Below are positions 15,759 through 24,899 of a stretch of DNA of 41,543 nucleotides, in pieces. The notes under the pieces are model-generated. The model was not told where the DNA came from. It worked only from the letters and a program-made list of their open reading frames with translations, and made no database searches. Position 1 is the first letter of the stretch. Each line of letters starts with the position of its first letter. Location of the stretch: assembly GCA_002938195.1 (NCBI GenBank), contig PTKX01000008.1:1-41543 (forward strand), written 5' to 3'. The stretch comes from Alphaproteobacteria bacterium MarineAlpha5_Bin7. Lineage in GTDB: Bacteria; Pseudomonadota; Alphaproteobacteria; HIMB59; GCA-002718135. The translations under genes were made by a program, and so were the position numbers.

Positions 15759-15916
15759 TGAAGTATGCAATATTATTGTTAATTATTTTTTTAATAATAA
15801 TTTTTTTTAGATTTATTGGGCACATTAAAAAACAAAGTGAATTAAAAGATAAAAAAAATAATGTTGTAGACCTTGAAAAAGATCCTGAATCGAATGAATA
15901 TAGACCTAAAGAGTAA
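15758..15916 (+). CDS. Small single-pass membrane protein, 52 aa, upstream of glyS
   Basis: A 52-residue protein starting inside the stop of the protease gene (TAATG) and ending 2 bases before the GlyRS start. Residues 3-20 ([18 protein letters not shown]) form one transmembrane helix, followed by a basic stretch ([12 protein letters not shown]) and an acidic/polar tail ([15 protein letters not shown]). The tight packing, same-strand coupling on both sides and the sensible anchor-plus-tail design support a real gene. No family is recognised; it might partner the S49 protease at the membrane, which is inference from position only. Confidence 0.65.
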   Translation: MKYAILLLIIFLIIIFFRFIGHIKKQSELKDKKNNVVDLEKDPESNEYRPKE

Positions 15917-15918
15917 AT

Positions 15919-17268
15919 ATGACGGCTAAATCTATGGATGAACTAGTCTCTTTGTGCAAGAGAAGAGGTTTCATTTTTCAATCAAATGATATCTACGGAG
16001 GAATAAAAGGTCTGTATGATTATGGACCAATGGGCGTCGAATTAAAAAATAACTTGAAACAGACTTGGTGGAAATCAATGATTTATGAAAGAGATGATAT
16101 AGAGGGTTTAGATGCTTCTATTCTTAGTGCTCCAGATGTTTTAAAGTATTCAGGTCATGAAGATACATTTACTGATCCTTTAGTTGATTGTCGTTCTTGT
16201 AAATCAAGATGGAGAATTGATAATTTGGATAATAAATTGTGTCCTAATTGTAAGTCAGGTGATTTAACTGAGCCTAGACCATTTAATCTTATGTTTAAAA
16301 CAAACATTGGACCTGTCGAAGATGGTAGTTCTTTTGCTTATTTGCGACCAGAAACATGTCAACAAATATTCACTAATTTTAAAAATATTTTAGATTCAAC
16401 AAGTAGAACAATTCCATTCGGTATCGCTCAAATAGGAAAAGCGTTTAGGAATGAAATCACTCCAAGAAATTTTATATTTAGAGTTAGAGAATTTGAACAA
16501 ATGGAATTAGAATTTTTTGTAGAACCAGGAACAGATGAAAAATGGCATGACTATTGGGTAAAAAAAAGATTTAATTGGTGGGTAGATCAGGGCATTAATA
16601 GTAATAATTTAGAATTGTTGGATGTTGATCAAGACGATTTATCACATTACTCAAGTAAAACTGTTGATATAATGTATACTTTTCCTCATGGTAAGGAAGA
16701 ATTAGAAGGAATAGCTAATAGAACAGATTTTGATTTGGGATCACATACTAAAAATCAAAAAGATTTTAATATTTCATCAAAAGTTTCAAAAAATGATAAA
16801 TCAACAACTAAATTAGCTGTACAAAACTTTGAAAATAAAAAATGGTATATGCCATTTGTTATAGAGCCATCAGCAGGTGTAGAAAGAGGTTTTTTAGCAA
16901 TATTAAATGAATCTTATAAATATGATGAAGAAAACTCTAGAACAGTTCTATCCTTAAAGCCTCATTTATCGCCAATTAAAGCAGCTGTTATTCCATTAAA
17001 AAGAAATAATGAAGAATTAGTAAATAAGGCCAAAAAAATAAAAAATAATTTGCAAAAAATAGGTTTAGGAAGAATAATGTTAGAAAATACTGGCAATATT
17101 GGTAAAAATTATCGTAGACATGACGAAATAGGTACTCCAATTTGCATAACAGTTGATTTTGAGACCTTAGAAAATAATACTGTTACAGTTAGAGATAGAG
17201 ATACCATGGAACAACAAAGATTAAATCAAGATGATTTGAAAACGTACTATGAAAATTATTTTGATTAA
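15919..17268 (+). CDS. glyS: Glycyl-tRNA synthetase, single-chain (alpha2) type
   Basis: A 449-residue class II aminoacyl-tRNA synthetase of the homodimeric kind (similar to GlyRS of Gram-positives, archaea and eukaryotes). Class II motif 2 is in the [17 protein letters not shown] to [13 protein letters not shown] region and motif 3 in [18 protein letters not shown]. The N-terminal [26 protein letters not shown] and the Zn-ribbon-like pattern CRSCKSRW...LCPNCKSG are typical, as is the C-terminal anticodon-binding domain beginning [11 protein letters not shown]. Most alphaproteobacteria use the unrelated alpha2-beta2 GlyQ/GlyS enzyme, so this gene is lineage-informative. No alpha/beta-subunit genes are seen nearby. 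Confidence 0.95.
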   Translation: MTAKSMDELVSLCKRRGFIFQSNDIYGGIKGLYDYGPMGVELKNNLKQTWWKSMIYERDDIEGLDASILSAPDVLKYSGHEDTFTDPLVDCRSCKSRWRIDNLDNKLCPNCKSGDLTEPRPFNLMFKTNIGPVEDGSSFAYLRPETCQQIFTNFKNILDSTSRTIPFGIAQIGKAFRNEITPRNFIFRVREFEQMELEFFVEPGTDEKWHDYWVKKRFNWWVDQGINSNNLELLDVDQDDLSHYSSKTVDIMYTFPHGKEELEGIANRTDFDLGSHTKNQKDFNISSKVSKNDKSTTKLAVQNFENKKWYMPFVIEPSAGVERGFLAILNESYKYDEENSRTVLSLKPHLSPIKAAVIPLKRNNEELVNKAKKIKNNLQKIGLGRIMLENTGNIGKNYRRHDEIGTPICITVDFETLENNTVTVRDRDTMEQQRLNQDDLKTYYENYFD

Positions 17269-17316
17269 CTTTTATAATTTTTTCTAATTAAAATAAATTT
17301 TATTTAATAATGAATA

Positions 17317-18459
17317 ATGCAAAAAATTAATGATATATTTTCTTGTCGTGCACTTTTTCTAATAATTGGTTTTTACATTGGACTTTGGACAATAAGAATT
17401 CCGACTATTAAAGATCAAATTGAAACTGACTACTTGGGAATAGGATATATATTTCTGGTTTTCGCTATCGGTTCAATTATCACAATGGTTTTTGCAAATA
17501 ATATTATTAAAAAATTTAGTTCTCAAAAAACTATTTTGTATTCAGGCGTTATTCAAGGAGTTTTATGGCTAGCTATGCCATTTATTAATAATCTTCAAAA
17601 TTTTATGCCATTAGCTTTTATTTTTGGATGGTGTTTCGGTGTATTTGAAGTAGCTATTAATTATCAGGCATCTGAAATTGAAAAAAAAGAAAAAAAATCA
17701 ATGATGTCTGCGTTCCATGGTTTTTTTAGTTTAGGTCTTTTACTTGGAGCTTTTCTGACTAGCTTGTGTTTACAATGGAGAATTGATTTTTTTATAAATA
17801 CATTGATTTATGTCATAATTTTAGTTCCATTTACTTTTATTTTTGCTAGTTCTTTAGAGAAAGATGAAAAAACTTTAGAAAATAACAAAGGTAATATATT
17901 TTTTATATGGCCTATAATTATTTTTTTATTAGTCTTATTATCTATCGCCAATGCTTTAACTGAAGGTGGGGTAGACGCATGGGGCGCTTTATACATGAGA
18001 GATGTTATTGAAGTAGATGGATTTAAAATAGGAATAGCTACTATATGTTTTAACACTTTTATGGTTATTGGAAGATTCACTGGCGATAGATTAAGAGATA
18101 GATTAGGTGTTTTTTTGTTCTTAATAATTCTGATTTTTTTATCATTATTTGGTTTAATTATTTTATATTATTTCGACACTTTATTGTCATCAATAATTGG
18201 TTTTTCTACTTTAGGCATGGGCGCTTCTTCAATTGTTCCTATAGCATATAGTTTAGCTGGTAAAGTACGAGGCATAGATAGTGCAGTGGGGATTACAATC
18301 ATATCAATCTCAGTTTATGGTGTTTTTATGATAGCGCCAGTGGCCTTAGGCTTTCTTGCAAATAGTTTTGGAGTTAATTACGTATATCTACCTATGATAA
18401 TAATTTTTATAATAAATTTAATAACCATAGGGATTTTTAGGAAAAGATTTATTTTATAA
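17317..18459 (+). CDS. Major facilitator superfamily transporter
   Basis: A 380-residue protein with 11-12 hydrophobic segments, in the MFS fold. Charged inter-helix loops follow helix pairs (NNIIKKFSSQKT, RFTGDRLRDRLGV), the latter being an MFS motif A-like repeat. Residues such as FGWCFGVFEVAINYQASEIEK and GGVDAWGALYMRD look like the fucose/sugar-porter-like and YbjJ-like MFS proteins (helix 4 with VAxN followed by a charged segment). The substrate is not readable. It starts 48 bases after glyS and ends with a 6-base overlap with the convergent ygfZ gene. Native plasma-membrane protein without a cleavable leader. Confidence 0.82.
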   Translation: MQKINDIFSCRALFLIIGFYIGLWTIRIPTIKDQIETDYLGIGYIFLVFAIGSIITMVFANNIIKKFSSQKTILYSGVIQGVLWLAMPFINNLQNFMPLAFIFGWCFGVFEVAINYQASEIEKKEKKSMMSAFHGFFSLGLLLGAFLTSLCLQWRIDFFINTLIYVIILVPFTFIFASSLEKDEKTLENNKGNIFFIWPIIIFLLVLLSIANALTEGGVDAWGALYMRDVIEVDGFKIGIATICFNTFMVIGRFTGDRLRDRLGVFLFLIILIFLSLFGLIILYYFDTLLSSIIGFSTLGMGASSIVPIAYSLAGKVRGIDSAVGITIISISVYGVFMIAPVALGFLANSFGVNYVYLPMIIIFIINLITIGIFRKRFIL

Positions 18460-19299
18460 AAAATTAACTACTCCGTTATTACTTGTCTTGAAAGAAGTTT
18501 TATTCCCCTTTTTTATTTCAGCAGATTCAATTTTTAACATTGCAAGCAAATATTGATCTGAAAATGAAATTACTTTCCCGACATTAGTATTATTATCTAA
18601 AAGTATCTCACCTATTTTTACTGATCCTGAAATTTTTTTCAAAGCGTAAATTTGTTTTTTTAGTAAAGATCTATATTTCATACGTGCTGTAATTTCTTGA
18701 CCTATGTAACAACCTTTATTCCAATCAATTGCATTAATATTTTGAAAATTATTTTCAAGTAATAAAGATTTATTTACAATTAAATCTTCAACTGAATATG
18801 GAATTAAATTCCTCATTAATTTCTGTCTATATATTTTAAAATTAATTTCATTTAGATTAAATTTTGTTATAACATCATTTAATATACTCTCTTTTATATA
18901 ATATTTTATTCCTATATTTTCCTTACGCGGATCCTTGAAATAGATTATTTTATCACTTGACTCTTCTAACAAGTTATTTTCTAATACTACTATTGATAGA
19001 AAACTTTTGTTCTCTTTAATTTCAATTTTAGATCTAAGTTTATATATTTTTAATTTATTAATAAAATCATTAAAAAATTTTTCATTAATTTCTATTAAAT
19101 ATCCATCATTATAAAAAGTTACAAAAAAGTCAGCTATAAATTTTCCTTGAGGAGTAAGCAAACAAGAATAAATTGATTTGTTATCATCACATTTATTAAT
19201 GTCATTAGTTACGATACTTTGAAGAAAATCCTTACAGTCATCTCCCGAAATAACTATAAATTTAGATTCTTTTAGTTTAATAAAGTTACATTTTTTCAT
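18454..19299 (-). CDS. ygfZ: Folate-binding protein YgfZ (tRNA modification / Fe-S maintenance)
   Basis: A 281-residue member of the GcvT-related YgfZ/CAF17/IBA57 family. The signature KGCYIGQE is at residues 195-202 with the essential Cys197, and the N-terminal domain has the usual ...DFLQSIVTNDI...SCLLTPQGKFIADFFV pattern. YgfZ binds tetrahydrofolate and supports a subset of 4Fe-4S enzymes such as MiaB. It does not have the residues of a true glycine-cleavage T protein and is much shorter. Its start is divergent from the GT9 gene with about 52 bases between start codons. It fits functionally with the suf operon at the end of the window. Confidence 0.9.
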   Translation of the reverse strand: MKKCNFIKLKESKFIVISGDDCKDFLQSIVTNDINKCDDNKSIYSCLLTPQGKFIADFFVTFYNDGYLIEINEKFFNDFINKLKIYKLRSKIEIKENKSFLSIVVLENNLLEESSDKIIYFKDPRKENIGIKYYIKESILNDVITKFNLNEINFKIYRQKLMRNLIPYSVEDLIVNKSLLLENNFQNINAIDWNKGCYIGQEITARMKYRSLLKKQIYALKKISGSVKIGEILLDNNTNVGKVISFSDQYLLAMLKIESAEIKKGNKTSFKTSNNGVVNFL

Positions 19300-19351
19300 A
19301 TTTCAATGTAATATATATTCCTATATTCAAAAAATTGTACTGGAAATCCTT

Positions 19352-20275
19352 GTGAAAATACTAGTAATATCCTCAAATCTCATAGGCGACACTGTTTTAT
19401 CTACTGGTGTTATAGAGGATTTTATTAAAAAATATCCAAATTCAAAATTAACTATAGTTATCGGCCCTTCAGCAGCACAAATATATGAGCATGTTCCTAA
19501 TCTTGATAAAATCATAATAATTAAGAAAAAAAAATTCAATTTGCATTGGTTTGAAATATATAAAAAATGTTTTTTTAATAAATGGGATATAATTATAGAT
19601 TTTAGATCTTCTTTAATTAGCTATATTCTGTTTCATAAAAAAAAATTTATTTTTAAAAAAAATGATCAAAGTCATCACTTAAATCAACTATCTTTTTATT
19701 TTAACTTTAATTGCAATAATCTTAAAATTTATAATAGTGATAAAGAAAATAATGAAATAAACACTTATTTAGAAAAAAATAAAAAATATATTGTTATTTG
19801 CCCTGGAGGTAATTGGAAGCCAAAAATATGGCCAGTAGAAAATTTTAATCTATTGGTTAATAGTATTAAGAAAATATATTCAAATGTTAAATTTATAATA
19901 GTAGGCTCTAAATTAGAAGAAGAAAATTATTTTATTAATGTCATCAAAGGGTTAGATAAAGATGATATAATAAATTTAATGGGAAAATCTCTTACATTAA
20001 CCTCCGCATATATGAAAAAAAGTACTTTGTTTATAGGTAATGACTCTGGATTAATGCATTTGTCGGCTGCTTCTAAATTGAACACCATAGGTTTATTTGG
20101 ACCTACAAATGATAAAATTTATTCACCAATAGGTGAAAATTGTTTTGTAATTAGAACAAAGGAAAGTTATGATTCTTTTTCCATCAAAAATATTGATCAA
20201 AATATTACTTACATGAATTCTATAGACTCCAATCAAATTATTGATTTGATAATAAATAAAAAACTCTTAGACTAA
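19352..20275 (+). CDS. Glycosyltransferase family 9 (heptosyltransferase-like)
   Basis: A 307-residue GT-B enzyme of family 9, like ADP-heptose:LPS heptosyltransferases. The N-terminal VISSNLIGDTVLSTGVIEDF is the acceptor-side signature, CPGGNWKPKIWPVENF marks the interdomain donor region, and GNDSGLMHLSAA followed by GLFGPTNDKIYSPIG is the nucleotide-sugar site. It would add a heptose or similar sugar to lipopolysaccharide core at the cytoplasmic face. The start is GTG; the following ATG is far inside. Its stop overlaps the pyrC start in TAATG. The acceptor is not determined, so no waa symbol is given. The SIS/GmhA-like gene at the window end may supply the heptose precursor. Confidence 0.85.
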   Translation: MKILVISSNLIGDTVLSTGVIEDFIKKYPNSKLTIVIGPSAAQIYEHVPNLDKIIIIKKKKFNLHWFEIYKKCFFNKWDIIIDFRSSLISYILFHKKKFIFKKNDQSHHLNQLSFYFNFNCNNLKIYNSDKENNEINTYLEKNKKYIVICPGGNWKPKIWPVENFNLLVNSIKKIYSNVKFIIVGSKLEEENYFINVIKGLDKDDIINLMGKSLTLTSAYMKKSTLFIGNDSGLMHLSAASKLNTIGLFGPTNDKIYSPIGENCFVIRTKESYDSFSIKNIDQNITYMNSIDSNQIIDLIINKKLLD

Positions 20276-21318
20276 TGATGAATAGACTAAATATTATTAA
20301 ACCAGATGATTGGCATGTGCATCTTCGAGAAGGAAAAATGCTAAATATTGTTTCAAAATTTTCAACTAGAATAAATAATCGATGTATTGTAATGCCAAAT
20401 TTAACTATACCAATAACCAATACTGAGTTAGCTAAAAAATATAAAAGTCAAATTCTTAGCTCAATACAAGAAGAATCTTTCATTCCACTTATTCCATGCT
20501 ATTTAACAGATAATTTAGATTTAAAAGATTTTAGAGATGGATTAATAAATGGTATATTTATTGGCGCTAAACTCTACCCACTTAATTCAACTACAAATTC
20601 AGATTATGGGGTATCAAATATAGAAAAAATATTTCCAGCTTTAGAAATTTTAGAGGAACATAATAAGAATTTACTTATACATGGTGAAAAAGTTGCAGAG
20701 ATAATAGATATTTTTGACAGAGAAAAATATTTTATTGATGATGAGTTAACTATTATAAGAAAAAAATTTCCTAAACTTAATATAGTCCTAGAACATGTAT
20801 CAAGTAAATATGGTGCAGATTTTGTTATAGAAAATAATAATATCGCTGGAACAATTACTCCGCATCATATGTTAATTACAAAAAAAGATGTATTTGGAGA
20901 AAATGAAATAGATCCAAATTTATTTTGTATGCCAGTGGTGAAAGAAGAGAAAGATTTAATAGCTTTAAGAAAATATGCTTGTTCAGGAAATAGTAAATTT
21001 TTTTTAGGGACTGATTCAGCTCCACATCCTGACACAGATAAAGAACCATCAAAATCAATTAAACCAGGTATTTTTTCTTCCCCATGCTCTATTGAATTAT
21101 ATGCTGAAATTTTTGAACAGGAAAATTCACTTCAAAATCTTGAAAAATTTTCTTCAATAAATGGTCCAAAATTTTATAATTTGAGTATAAACAAAGATAA
21201 ATTGACATTAATTAAAGAAAATTGGAAACTGGATAAATTTACAGTAAATAATGAAATTAAAATTAAAAATTTCTTTGGCGGAGAAGAAATTAAATGGAAA
21301 GTTGTATTGCAAGAATGA
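20275..21318 (+). CDS. pyrC: Dihydroorotase
   Basis: A 347-residue type II dihydroorotase that closes carbamoyl aspartate to dihydroorotate in pyrimidine synthesis. All metal ligands are in place: His14 and His16 (DDWHVHLRE), the carboxylated Lys99 (IGAKLYP), His136 (LLIHGE), His174 (LEHVSSK) and catalytic Asp247 (LGTDSAPH). Length equals Escherichia coli PyrC (348). The start has tandem ATG ATG codons; the second also fits. It overlaps the glycosyltransferase stop by 1 base. Confidence 0.96.
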   Translation: MMNRLNIIKPDDWHVHLREGKMLNIVSKFSTRINNRCIVMPNLTIPITNTELAKKYKSQILSSIQEESFIPLIPCYLTDNLDLKDFRDGLINGIFIGAKLYPLNSTTNSDYGVSNIEKIFPALEILEEHNKNLLIHGEKVAEIIDIFDREKYFIDDELTIIRKKFPKLNIVLEHVSSKYGADFVIENNNIAGTITPHHMLITKKDVFGENEIDPNLFCMPVVKEEKDLIALRKYACSGNSKFFLGTDSAPHPDTDKEPSKSIKPGIFSSPCSIELYAEIFEQENSLQNLEKFSSINGPKFYNLSINKDKLTLIKENWKLDKFTVNNEIKIKNFFGGEEIKWKVVLQE

Positions 21319-21350
21319 TAAAAAAAAAATATTAGATAAATATAATTAAT

Positions 21351-21704
21351 ATGAATTTAGGCACAATTTTATATACTTGGTTTTATGGTAAATATGTTGG
21401 TTCAGATAATTTTAAAAATAGATATTATTGTAATAAAAAAAATTTTAATGACACTAATGCCAAAAGATGGGTAATTTTTTACAAAGAAATAGAAGCTACA
21501 AAAGTGCCACCTCACTGGCATGCTTGGCTTCATAAATCTATTGATGAACCACCTATAAATTATTCTCATCAATATTCTTGGCAAAAAGACCATACTCCTA
21601 ATTTGACAGGAACTTCGAAAGCATATTATCCAGATTCTTACCCTCTTTCAAAATCCAAAACTAAAGAAAAAACAGAAACAGATTATGAGCAATGGAAGCC
21701 TTAA
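21351..21704 (+). CDS. NDUFA12-family complex I accessory subunit
   Basis: A 117-residue protein homologous to the mitochondrial NADH dehydrogenase accessory subunit NDUFA12 (B17.2). Diagnostic parts are GKYVGSDNFKNRYY near residues 14-27, KRWVIFYKE, and the VPPHWHAWLHKSIDEPP block (about 53-69). Alphaproteobacteria carry this supernumerary subunit, a hint of shared ancestry with mitochondria. It would sit on the peripheral arm of NADH:ubiquinone oxidoreductase. It overlaps the DUF2155 gene by 20 bases, a pairing that is widespread in alphaproteobacteria. Confidence 0.93.
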   Translation: MNLGTILYTWFYGKYVGSDNFKNRYYCNKKNFNDTNAKRWVIFYKEIEATKVPPHWHAWLHKSIDEPPINYSHQYSWQKDHTPNLTGTSKAYYPDSYPLSKSKTKEKTETDYEQWKP

Positions 21705-22074
21705 ACTAATTTTATTTTTATTTATATTTTTATTTTCCTTTTCAAGTTTTTCTGATCCAATAAGTGGTCAATCAGTTAATCTTAAAGTTTTAGATAAAAT
21801 TTCATCTAAAATTCAATCAATTACAATTAAAGTTAATGAATTTTTAAAATTTGGAACTTTGAAAATAGAAGTATACGCTTGTTTTAAAAGACCGCCGGAA
21901 GAAGTGCCTGAAGATTTCGTGCTTCTTAGAATCTTTGACACTAATAATGATAATGATCTAGAAAAAGTGTATCAAGGATGGATGATTTCATCTAATCCAA
22001 CTGCCACCCCTTTTGAACATCCTATTTATGATATTTGGGTTAATGATTGTAATATTTCTATAGACTCTTCATAA
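21685..22074 (+). CDS. DUF2155 domain protein, secreted
   Basis: A 129-residue protein with an N-terminal signal peptide (LKLILFLFIFLFSFSSFSDP, residues 6-25) and a DUF2155 domain: LKVLDKISSKIQSITIKVNE, then VYACFKRPPEEVPEDFVLLRIFD and GWMISSNPTATPFEHPIYDIWVNDC. The two cysteines (in YACFK and NDC) could form a periplasmic disulfide. Function is unknown; the gene regularly follows the NDUFA12 gene in alphaproteobacteria, here with a 20-base overlap. Its 3' end overlaps the convergent aat gene by 49 bases. Confidence 0.9.
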   Translation: MSNGSLKLILFLFIFLFSFSSFSDPISGQSVNLKVLDKISSKIQSITIKVNEFLKFGTLKIEVYACFKRPPEEVPEDFVLLRIFDTNNDNDLEKVYQGWMISSNPTATPFEHPIYDIWVNDCNISIDSS

Positions 22075-22679
22075 CTAATTTTATTATTAAATTCTGCTCT
22101 GTTTTGCAAACTTACATTAAGTTTTTTTTGATACTCTTTGTCAGAAATTTCGTAAGCACCGAATTGAGTTAAATGTTTATTGTAAAATTGTGAGTCGAGT
22201 AATAAAAAATTATTTTTTATTAAAATTGCTATTAAATATAATAAGCAGAATTTACTTGCATTTGAGATTGTGGAAAACATACTTTCTCCAAAAAAACATT
22301 TTCCAAGATGTACTCCATAAAGTCCTCCAATTAGCTTTTTTTTAGACCAACATTCAATTGAATGAGCGATATCTAGTTTATGTAAATTAATATAAGAATT
22401 TATTATTGTATTATTTATCCAAGTATCTTCATGATTCTTTCTTGGTAAAGAACATTGAAATATAACATTTTTAAATTCAGCATCTATTTTATATTCATAT
22501 CCTTTTTTTTTATAATCAATTAAAAGTCTTTTAGGGACATGAAATTCCTTAATTGGAATAATAAATCTATTATTGGGTTTATAAAATTTTATTTTACTGC
22601 TTGTGGCACTATCTGCCATTGGGAAATAGCCTTTACAGTATAAGTTAATTAATTTTTCAGGATCAAGAACTTGTGTCAA
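22026..22679 (-). CDS. aat: Leucyl/phenylalanyl-tRNA-protein transferase
   Basis: A 217-residue GNAT-fold enzyme that adds Leu or Phe to proteins with N-terminal Lys or Arg, creating an N-degron for ClpS/ClpAP. Typical segments are LINLYCKGYFPMAD (10-23), ECWSKKKLIGGLYGVHLGKCFFGESMFS and FNKHLTQFGAYEI-like (LDSQFYNKHLTQFGAYEIS). Its start overlaps the accC stop by 4 bases, so it is the last gene of the minus-strand operon. The C-terminal 16 codons overlap the opposite DUF2155 gene. Confidence 0.94.
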   Translation of the reverse strand: MTQVLDPEKLINLYCKGYFPMADSATSSKIKFYKPNNRFIIPIKEFHVPKRLLIDYKKKGYEYKIDAEFKNVIFQCSLPRKNHEDTWINNTIINSYINLHKLDIAHSIECWSKKKLIGGLYGVHLGKCFFGESMFSTISNASKFCLLYLIAILIKNNFLLLDSQFYNKHLTQFGAYEISDKEYQKKLNVSLQNRAEFNNKISYEESIEILQSLTQIS

Positions 22680-24004
22680 TCAAATCTCGACATATAATTT
22701 AAATTATAATTGCCCGATATAAAATCTTCTGATTGAATAATTTTTTGATGTAACTGAATATTGGTGTCAATACCAAGTATTACATACTCCTCTAAAGCTC
22801 TTTTCATTTTTTTAATACAATCTTCTCTATTGTCTCCAAAAGTGATTAATTTAGCAATCAAACTGTCATAATGTGGTGGGACAGTACATCCAGGGTAAAT
22901 AGCGGAGTCAACTCTAACTCCTAAGCCTCCGGGTTGATGATATTGATTAACCTTCCCTGGCGATGGGATGAAAGTTTCAGGATGTTCAGCATTTATTCTG
23001 CATTCAATTGAATGCCCTTTCATATTTATGTCGTTTTGATTGAATGATATACTTTTCCCAAAAGCAGCTAAGATTTGTTCTTTTACAAGATCAATTTGAG
23101 TAACCATTTCTGTAACAGGATGCTCAACTTGTAATCTTGTATTCATTTCCATAAAGTAAAATTTATTATTTTCATATAAAAATTCTAGGGTACCAACCCC
23201 CTCATAACCTATAGATTTAATAGCCTTAATGCATAAGTCACTTATTTCATTTCTTTGATCTTGAGTTAAAATATTGCTTGGACATTCTTCAATTAGTTTT
23301 TGATGTTTTCTTTGAATTGAGCAATCTCTTTCACCAAGAGTGACAATATTTCCAGCAGCATCTGCTAAAATTTGAATTTCTATATGCTTTGGATTTGCTA
23401 AATATTTCTCTATATAAACAGTATCATCGTTAAATGCTTTTTTAGATTCAATTTTAGCTGATTCTATAGTTTTTTCTAAATTTTGAATATTATTTAATAT
23501 TCTCATTCCTTTTCCACCACCACCACTTGCAGCTTTAATAATTACTGGCAAACCTACATCTTCAATAAATTTCTTAACTTTTGAAACATCTTTAAGATCA
23601 TTTAATCCAGGGACAGTAGGCACTCCATTTTCATTCATAACTTCTTTAGCTTTAATTTTATCTCCCATTAACGCTATATGAGTAGATTTAGGCCCTATAA
23701 ATTTGATTTGATGTTCTTCTATTATTTCAGCAAATCTTTTATTTTCACTTAAAAAGCCATAACCAGGATGAATAGCATCAACATCAGTAATTGTAGCCGC
23801 AGTTATAATAGCTGGTATATTTAAATAACTTAATTGAGCAGCTGCAGGGCCAACGCAAACACTTTCATCAGACATTTTGACGTGCATAGCAGATTCATCT
23901 GCATCAGAATGTATCGCAACTGTTTTAATGTTGAGTTCTCTGCAGGCTCTCAATATTCTGAGTGCAATTTCACCTCTGTTAGCAATTAAAATTTTTTTGA
24001 ACAT
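22676..24004 (-). CDS. accC: Acetyl-CoA carboxylase, biotin carboxylase subunit
   Basis: A 442-residue ATP-grasp enzyme that carboxylates biotin on AccB in the first step of fatty-acid synthesis. The N-terminal KILIANRGEIALRILRA, the glycine-rich ATP loop KAASGGGGKGMRI, GERDCSIQRKHQKLIEE, and MEMNTRLQVEHPVTEM (metal and bicarbonate site) are all intact. Length matches the family (about 447). The start overlaps the accB stop in TAATG. Confidence 0.97.
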   Translation of the reverse strand: MFKKILIANRGEIALRILRACRELNIKTVAIHSDADESAMHVKMSDESVCVGPAAAQLSYLNIPAIITAATITDVDAIHPGYGFLSENKRFAEIIEEHQIKFIGPKSTHIALMGDKIKAKEVMNENGVPTVPGLNDLKDVSKVKKFIEDVGLPVIIKAASGGGGKGMRILNNIQNLEKTIESAKIESKKAFNDDTVYIEKYLANPKHIEIQILADAAGNIVTLGERDCSIQRKHQKLIEECPSNILTQDQRNEISDLCIKAIKSIGYEGVGTLEFLYENNKFYFMEMNTRLQVEHPVTEMVTQIDLVKEQILAAFGKSISFNQNDINMKGHSIECRINAEHPETFIPSPGKVNQYHQPGGLGVRVDSAIYPGCTVPPHYDSLIAKLITFGDNREDCIKKMKRALEEYVILGIDTNIQLHQKIIQSEDFISGNYNLNYMSRFD

Positions 24005-24450
24005 TATTCAAAAATTACAAGATCGTCTCCAAATTCAACTGGCTGACTATTTAACACAATAATTTTTTTAATTACTCCAGATTTTGGGGCTTTAATTTCG
24101 TTAAAAGTCTTCATTGCTTCTATGAGCAACAGTATATCTCCTTGTTTAACGTGCTGACCTTCCTTTATATAAGGTTGTGAAGCCGGATCTGGCGATAAAT
24201 AAGCTACACCAACCATTGGTGAATTGATAATATTTTCTGATTTAATCTGTTCTTTGATTTGTGTATCTGATTCAGGACTGCTTTCAATTTTTTTATGTTT
24301 ATTTTTTTGTGTTTCACTATTGATATCTCCAGTTGATATTTCAACTTCATAATCCTTTTTTTTAATTTTTATTTTATTAATATTTTTTAGTTTTAATTCT
24401 TTTTGTAGTAAATTTATGTTTTCAATATCAATTTTATCTATTTTTGTCAT
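24004..24450 (-). CDS. accB: Acetyl-CoA carboxylase, biotin carboxyl carrier protein
   Basis: A 148-residue carrier. The C-terminal lipoyl-like domain holds the biotinylation site Lys114 in IEAMKTFNEIKAPKSG; the usual motif is EAMK-x-M/L-N, and Phe takes the place of Met here. The N-terminal third is helical and lysine-rich, then a flexible polar linker (STGDINSETQKNKHKK) without the Ala/Pro-rich character of Escherichia coli AccB, which is common in AT-rich genomes. It is directly upstream of accC with a 1-base overlap. Confidence 0.96.
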   Translation of the reverse strand: MTKIDKIDIENINLLQKELKLKNINKIKIKKKDYEVEISTGDINSETQKNKHKKIESSPESDTQIKEQIKSENIINSPMVGVAYLSPDPASQPYIKEGQHVKQGDILLLIEAMKTFNEIKAPKSGVIKKIIVLNSQPVEFGDDLVIFE

Positions 24451-24461
24451 ACTTTTATTTT

Positions 24462-24899
24462 TTAAGAATTAATTATGTTATTAATGGCCTCAATAGCTAG
24501 AATATAACTCCAGTAACCAAAACCACATATTAAACCATTTACTCCTTCAGATGTAATACTTTTTCTTCTATATTCTTCTCTACTATATATGTTTGATAAG
24601 TGTATTTCAATTTTTGGTTTTGATAAAGCTCTTAAAGCATCCAATAAAGCTACAGAAGTATGTGTAAAAGCTGCAGGATTTATAATAAGTCCATCATATT
24701 TTTCTTCAGCTGATTGTATATAATTAATTATTTCACCTTCATTATTACTTTGACAAAAGAACAACTCTAAATTTAGCTTTTTACACTTGTCCTTTGATTG
24801 TTTTTCAATATCTTCTATAGAAATTTCTCCATATACATTTTTTTCGCGATTGCCTAATAAGTTTAAATTTGGTCCATTAATTATAATAATCTTCTTCAT
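24462..24899 (-). CDS. aroQ: 3-dehydroquinate dehydratase, type II
   Basis: A 145-residue type II dehydroquinase of the shikimate pathway. Catalytic residues are visible: Tyr23 (NVYGE), Asn74 and His80 (INPAAFTHTS), His100 (IEIHLSN) and Arg111 (REEYRRKS). The INGPNLNLLGNRE opening is the family signature. The start overlaps the stop of the dcd-like gene by 4 bases (ATGA) and accB follows after 11 bases, a gene order (aroQ-accB-accC) widespread in Proteobacteria. Confidence 0.96.
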   Translation of the reverse strand: MKKIIIINGPNLNLLGNREKNVYGEISIEDIEKQSKDKCKKLNLELFFCQSNNEGEIINYIQSAEEKYDGLIINPAAFTHTSVALLDALRALSKPKIEIHLSNIYSREEYRRKSITSEGVNGLICGFGYWSYILAIEAINNIINS

